DNA of 64,000 nt from UBA3824 sp017541145 (GTDB lineage: Bacteria; Bacteroidota; Bacteroidia; Bacteroidales; UBA3824): the NCBI GenBank assembly GCA_947168365.1, contig CAMVLO010000003.1, forward strand, positions 48,109 to 112,108, written 5' to 3'. Below are positions 61,314 to 64,000 of this stretch, piece by piece. The notes under the pieces were generated by a model that saw only the letters and a list, made by a program, of their open reading frames with translations, was not told the DNA's origin and searched no databases. Every line of letters begins with the position of its first letter. The first letter of the stretch is position 1. Both the position numbers and the translations under genes were made by a program.

Positions 61314-62735
61314 ATGGAAGAATTTATAGGGCGCAAATATGAAAAAGATTTATTGAAACAATATATAAACTCCTCAAAATCAGAGTTTATAGCGGTTTAC
61401 GGACGGCGCAGAGTCGGCAAAACGTTTCTCATTGACCAACTTTTGAGAAAGGATTTTGCGTTTTCGTTTACGGGCATTGTTGACGGTAAAAAGGAGGCGC
61501 AATTTCAGGCGTTGAAAGATGCGTTTGATTTTTATGGTGTTAAGCCCGAAAAAGCACCGCAAAATTGGATGGAAGCCTTTACAGAAATCCGTAAATTTTT
61601 ACAGCCAAAAATCAATAGCGGCAAACCGTGCATAATGTTTATTGACGAACTTCCGTGTCTTGATTACAAAGGTTCGGGACTAATTGAGGCTTTGGGATAT
61701 TTTTGGAATAGTTGGGGCGCAAAACAATCTGATTTTAAGTTAATTGTCTGCGGTTCGGCAACATCATGGATGATTAAAAATATTATTGATTCAAAAGGCG
61801 GACTTCACAACAGAATTACTCACGAAATTCATTTGCATCCCTTTTGTTTAGGCGAGGCTAAACAATATTTAATTTCACAAAACGTTAATTGGGACGATTT
61901 ATCGTACCTTCAAGCATATATGATTTTGGGCGGAATACCGTATTATTTAGGTCTTTTGAACGGAAAGTTTTCACTCGCGCAAAACATTGATATGCTGTTT
62001 TTTAGTCAGAACGGAGAATTACGCAGGGAGTTTGACAGACTGTTTAAAACGTTGTTTTCGTCATCAGAGCCTTATATCGAGATTATAAAAATTTTGGCGA
62101 AAAATTCTTCGGGTATGACCCGTGATGAAATTTCTAAAAAACTTGGCAAAAAAGATAACGGACACCTTTCGGAGCGTTTGGAGGACTTAAAAAACTGTGA
62201 TTTCCTTAGGTTTTACAACGTTAAAGTCAATAAGATAAGCCCTAAAAACGGCATTTATCAACTGACGGATTTTTATTCGGCGTTTTATTTGAAATTTGTT
62301 ACTAAAAATTCCGTTGACGACCGTTTTTGGACAAACCGCCTTATGAGCAGCGAAATAAATGTATGGTCAGGACTGACTTTTGAAAAAGTTGCTTTAACGC
62401 ATATCAATCAGATTAAGAGAAAGTTGCACATCGATTATATGGCGTGTGAATATTATTCGTGCCGTCTGAGTGATGCTCAAATAGATTTAGTTTTGGAACG
62501 TGCTGACAGAATTATTAACATTTGCGAAATTAAATATTCTTCGGATAAGTATTTGATTGACAAAGCAGAATACGAAAAAGTAATGCACAGGGTCGAAGCC
62601 TTTCGTAGGGAAACCAAATCCGATAAATTTGCCGTTCAACCGATATTTGTTACAACCAAAGGATTAGCCGAGGGAATGTATTCAAAATCAATAGTTTTTG
62701 ATGTAACATTAGAGGATTTGTTTGAGGTGATATAA
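61314..62735 (+). CDS. AAA-type ATPase with C-terminal DUF234-like nuclease domain
   Basis: A 473-aa protein. The opening F-x-G-R-x-x-E and the Walker A GRRRVGKT (residues 30-37), then Walker B CIMFIDELPCL and the sensor LIVCGSATSWM, mark the archaeal-type ATPase clade common in Bacteroidota. A winged helix (MTRDEISKKLGKKDNGHLSERLEDLKNCDFL) follows near residue 265. The C-terminal domain is DUF234-like, with PD-(D/E)XK features: QIDLVLERADRIINICEIKYSS. Its role is unknown. It lies between the two rpn copies, divergent from copy 1, with the hairpin array between their promoters. Confidence 0.88.
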   Translation: MEEFIGRKYEKDLLKQYINSSKSEFIAVYGRRRVGKTFLIDQLLRKDFAFSFTGIVDGKKEAQFQALKDAFDFYGVKPEKAPQNWMEAFTEIRKFLQPKINSGKPCIMFIDELPCLDYKGSGLIEALGYFWNSWGAKQSDFKLIVCGSATSWMIKNIIDSKGGLHNRITHEIHLHPFCLGEAKQYLISQNVNWDDLSYLQAYMILGGIPYYLGLLNGKFSLAQNIDMLFFSQNGELRREFDRLFKTLFSSSEPYIEIIKILAKNSSGMTRDEISKKLGKKDNGHLSERLEDLKNCDFLRFYNVKVNKISPKNGIYQLTDFYSAFYLKFVTKNSVDDRFWTNRLMSSEINVWSGLTFEKVALTHINQIKRKLHIDYMACEYYSCRLSDAQIDLVLERADRIINICEIKYSSDKYLIDKAEYEKVMHRVEAFRRETKSDKFAVQPIFVTTKGLAEGMYSKSIVFDVTLEDLFEVI

Positions 62736-62778
62736 AATTGAATCTCCTTATAATGCCGAAATTATTTTATGTAGAAGT

Positions 62779-62847
62779 ACGGATTTTTTATTAATCCGTA
62801 AAGAAAAAACGACTACCGAAAAATGAATTTCGATAGTCGTTTTTTTT
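62779..62847. terminator. Two hairpins after the ATPase gene, second a bidirectional terminator
   Basis: First TACGGATT / AATCCGTA at 62779-62800. Then AAAAAACGACTA ... TAGTCGTTTTTT with inner CGAAA/TTTCG at 62804-62847; it has A- and T-runs on its two sides. Confidence 0.85.
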
Positions 62848-62875
62848 AGTATTACAATATCTCAACTTCGGTTAA

Positions 62876-62971
62876 TTATTCCACTACTTTCACCAACCGA
62901 ACCGACTGCCCGTGGTAACGAGAACTAATATTACATCCAATTAATAGCGAATTCAGATTGTCAACCCCGAT
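62876..62971 (-). pseudogene. Fragment of a FISUMP-type C-terminus
   Basis: An open frame of 31 codons to a stop at 62878-62876. It reads ...NSLLIGCNISSRYHGQSVRLVKVVE. The ending R-Y-x-G-x-S-V-R-L-V is the C-terminal signature of the Fibrobacter succinogenes major paralogous (FISUMP) domain, common in Bacteroidota surface proteins. An in-frame TGA lies just upstream, so only a fragment survives. It lies between the ATPase gene and rpn copy 2, on the same strand as the latter. Confidence 0.6.
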
Positions 62972-63007
62972 TCATAGAGTTACGAAACATAAAAATCTCA
63001 AAAAAAA

Positions 63008-63865
63008 TTAGATTTTTTGGATTTCGTCTAAAGTTAAGCCGGAAATTTCAGCGATTTCTTCATCGGACATTATGCCTTTCAATTTTAGTTTACGAGCCAT
63101 TTCAAAGGCTTTTTGTTTTTCGCCTTCGGCACGTCCTTTCTTAATGCCTGCTTTTAATCCGTCATCATATTTCCCCGATGCAAGTGTTTTTGCGGTGCTG
63201 ATTGCGTCCCAATATCTGTCATAACCCAAAATCTCCTCTTTCGTTAAATGCTGACAAAGTTCCAACGCTTTGGAAATTTCAGCATTTTGAAGTAAATCTT
63301 TATCAACTTCAACTGTGTGTTCGTCAATTTCCGTTAAAAATTTTAACCAAAGAACTTGCATTTTCTTTTCTGAAAAGTTTTTAGGCTGAAATTTCGGTAA
63401 CTCAAAGAAAAACAGTTCAATACCGTCAATTGTTTTCTCGGGGTGCAAAGGTTCGCACATCTTGAAATGATGATAAAAATCTTCAGAAGTTTCGTCAAAA
63501 ATATCATTAACAAGATTTAAACCGTAAACAGGTTGTAATGTTTTGTAGTTTTTGCCTTTTTTCAATTGCGAAGAATAGATTTTTGACGCATTGAACAAAA
63601 CACGCTGTTTGAAATACGATGTCCAATACATCTGCATTTCAACAATGAAAGTACGCTGTTTTTGGTCGGTGCAGAGTACGTCCACAATGCTGTCTTTGAG
63701 GTCGGGAATCTGCGGTAAAACTTCAGGCTGAAGATAATCAACCGAAACAATTATTTCATCATCCTCCAACGGCAACATCGCGTTAAGAAAACTGATTGTC
63801 AAATCTTCGTTTCTACCGAAAATCTTTTTAAATAATATGTCGGCTCGTGGGTCGTAATATTTCAT
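63008..63865 (-). CDS. Rpn-family PD-(D/E)XK nuclease / putative transposase, copy 2
   Basis: A 285-aa protein from the ATG at 63865 (MKYYDPRADILFKKIFGRNEDL); the frame extends to a TTG at 63886 that lies beside the -7 box. It is a paralogue of copy 1, about 95% identical in protein, with the same D...E-x-Q site (DSIVDVLCTD, FIVEMQM). The region 63441-63748 is identical base for base to 60601-60908, while the flanks differ at about 10-15% of bases. It lacks the four residues before GRAEG. Both copies read leftwards. Confidence 0.93.
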   Translation of the reverse strand: MKYYDPRADILFKKIFGRNEDLTISFLNAMLPLEDDEIIVSVDYLQPEVLPQIPDLKDSIVDVLCTDQKQRTFIVEMQMYWTSYFKQRVLFNASKIYSSQLKKGKNYKTLQPVYGLNLVNDIFDETSEDFYHHFKMCEPLHPEKTIDGIELFFFELPKFQPKNFSEKKMQVLWLKFLTEIDEHTVEVDKDLLQNAEISKALELCQHLTKEEILGYDRYWDAISTAKTLASGKYDDGLKAGIKKGRAEGEKQKAFEMARKLKLKGIMSDEEIAEISGLTLDEIQKI

Positions 63866-63882
63866 AATCCTTAATTTTTTTG

Positions 63883-63913
63883 GCAAAAATAATGATTTTT
63901 TAGTTTCTACAAA
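63883..63913 (-). promoter_or_regulatory. Promoter of rpn copy 2
   Basis: The minus-strand -7 box TATTTTTGC at 63883-63891 is a perfect TAnnTTTGC. A TTTG at 63910-63913, 18 nt upstream, overlaps the A-run of the terminator hairpin. Confidence 0.6.
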
Positions 63914-63945
63914 AAACGGCTGACGAAAATCGACAGCCGTTTTTT
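63911..63945. terminator. Bidirectional terminator right of rpn copy 2
   Basis: Stem AAAAAACGGCTG / CAGCCGTTTTTT with an inner CG/CG pair and AAAA loop. On the minus strand it should end the gene entering from the right edge. Confidence 0.85.
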
Positions 63946-63970
63946 TATATAAAATTCATTCTGAATCAGG

Positions 63971-64000
63971 TTAATTTTGCAAAATACGAACCAAGCGAAC
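63971..64000 (-). CDS. Last codons of a gene entering from the right, FISUMP-like ending
   Basis: Nine sense codons and a stop (TAA at 63973-63971), read VRLVRILQN. The VRLV segment matches the FISUMP C-terminus seen at 62876-62971 in the right register, and a terminator follows at 63911-63945. Too short to be sure. Confidence 0.4.
   Translation of the reverse strand, partial: VRLVRILQN

Noticed and set aside
1..64000. rRNA genes, CRISPR arrays, retrons, integrases or prophage genes
   Set aside because: None seen on either strand; the only mobile-type genes are the two rpn copies.

Overview
The window is AT-rich chromosomal DNA from a member of the Bacteroidota, most likely an anaerobic Bacteroidales-type organism. 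The evidence is gene content typical of that phylum: the outer-membrane protein SprA/Sov (type IX secretion), Bacteroidota-restricted families (DUF4292, DUF4294, DUF4296, DUF4271, DUF4175, a DUF6261-like protein), and the TAnnTTTG(C) type of -7 promoter box in front of several genes. There are no recognisable Shine-Dalgarno sequences. Housekeeping genes fill about 1-59 kb and a small accessory island fills about 60-64 kb.

Layout. 1-8.3 kb: cysS (3' end cut by the window edge), a YwqK/MORN-like repeat protein, a TPR membrane protein resembling GT-C glycosyltransferases, dnaG, a CAT-anticodon tRNA, a HAD phosphatase and a secreted TPR protein. 8.4-11.3 kb: a small PHA-system-like protein, a second YwqK-like protein and nadA. 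11.34-11.77 kb: a non-coding stretch with four perfect DnaA boxes (TTATCCACA) and several near matches, which is my candidate chromosome origin. 11.8-16.1 kb: rpiB, a VanZ-like gene, hemW, an outer-membrane beta-barrel (DUF481) and a lipid-linked sugar flippase. 16.1-26.2 kb: a tightly packed eight-gene operon, dut - TPR - DUF4292 lipoprotein - EnvC-like - DUF4175 - HATPase - ybeY - mnmG. It contains or abuts six sequences matching the ParB site parS at 13-14 of 16 positions, which supports an origin nearby. 26.5-28.4 kb: uvrC, followed by a long non-coding gap.

29-36 kb: a SiaC-like protein, a minus-strand operon (DUF4296 lipoprotein - recO - hypothetical - S41 protease), mqnC (menaquinone by the futalosine route) and an LD-carboxypeptidase. 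36.3-47.1 kb: DUF4294 - ruvA - sprA (2,521 aa), then fhs. 47.1-47.7 kb: a pyrimidine-rich non-coding tract with ten ACATC words. 47.7-50.9 kb: a DUF6261-like gene, DUF4271, hemD and rnpA. 51-55.3 kb: a zinc-ribbon membrane protein, a polyprenyl synthase, a LEA-like lipoprotein, waaA/kdtA and a small lipoprotein. 55.5-59.8 kb: a 1,417-aa double-ASKHA activase/dehydratase-like fusion.

59.9-64 kb is the accessory island: two near-duplicate Rpn-family PD-(D/E)XK nuclease genes in direct orientation flank an AAA ATPase (DUF234-like) gene. The ATPase and the first rpn gene diverge, and exactly between their two promoters lies an array of three long inverted repeats sharing GCGGAATCG/CGATTTCGC-type arms. 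The two rpn copies share an identical block of about 308 bp with abrupt edges, as left by gene conversion. Remnants of FISUMP-type C-termini and two short dispersed-looking repeats sit in or near the island. The most interesting items are the origin/parS region and the Rpn - hairpin array - ATPase - Rpn module.
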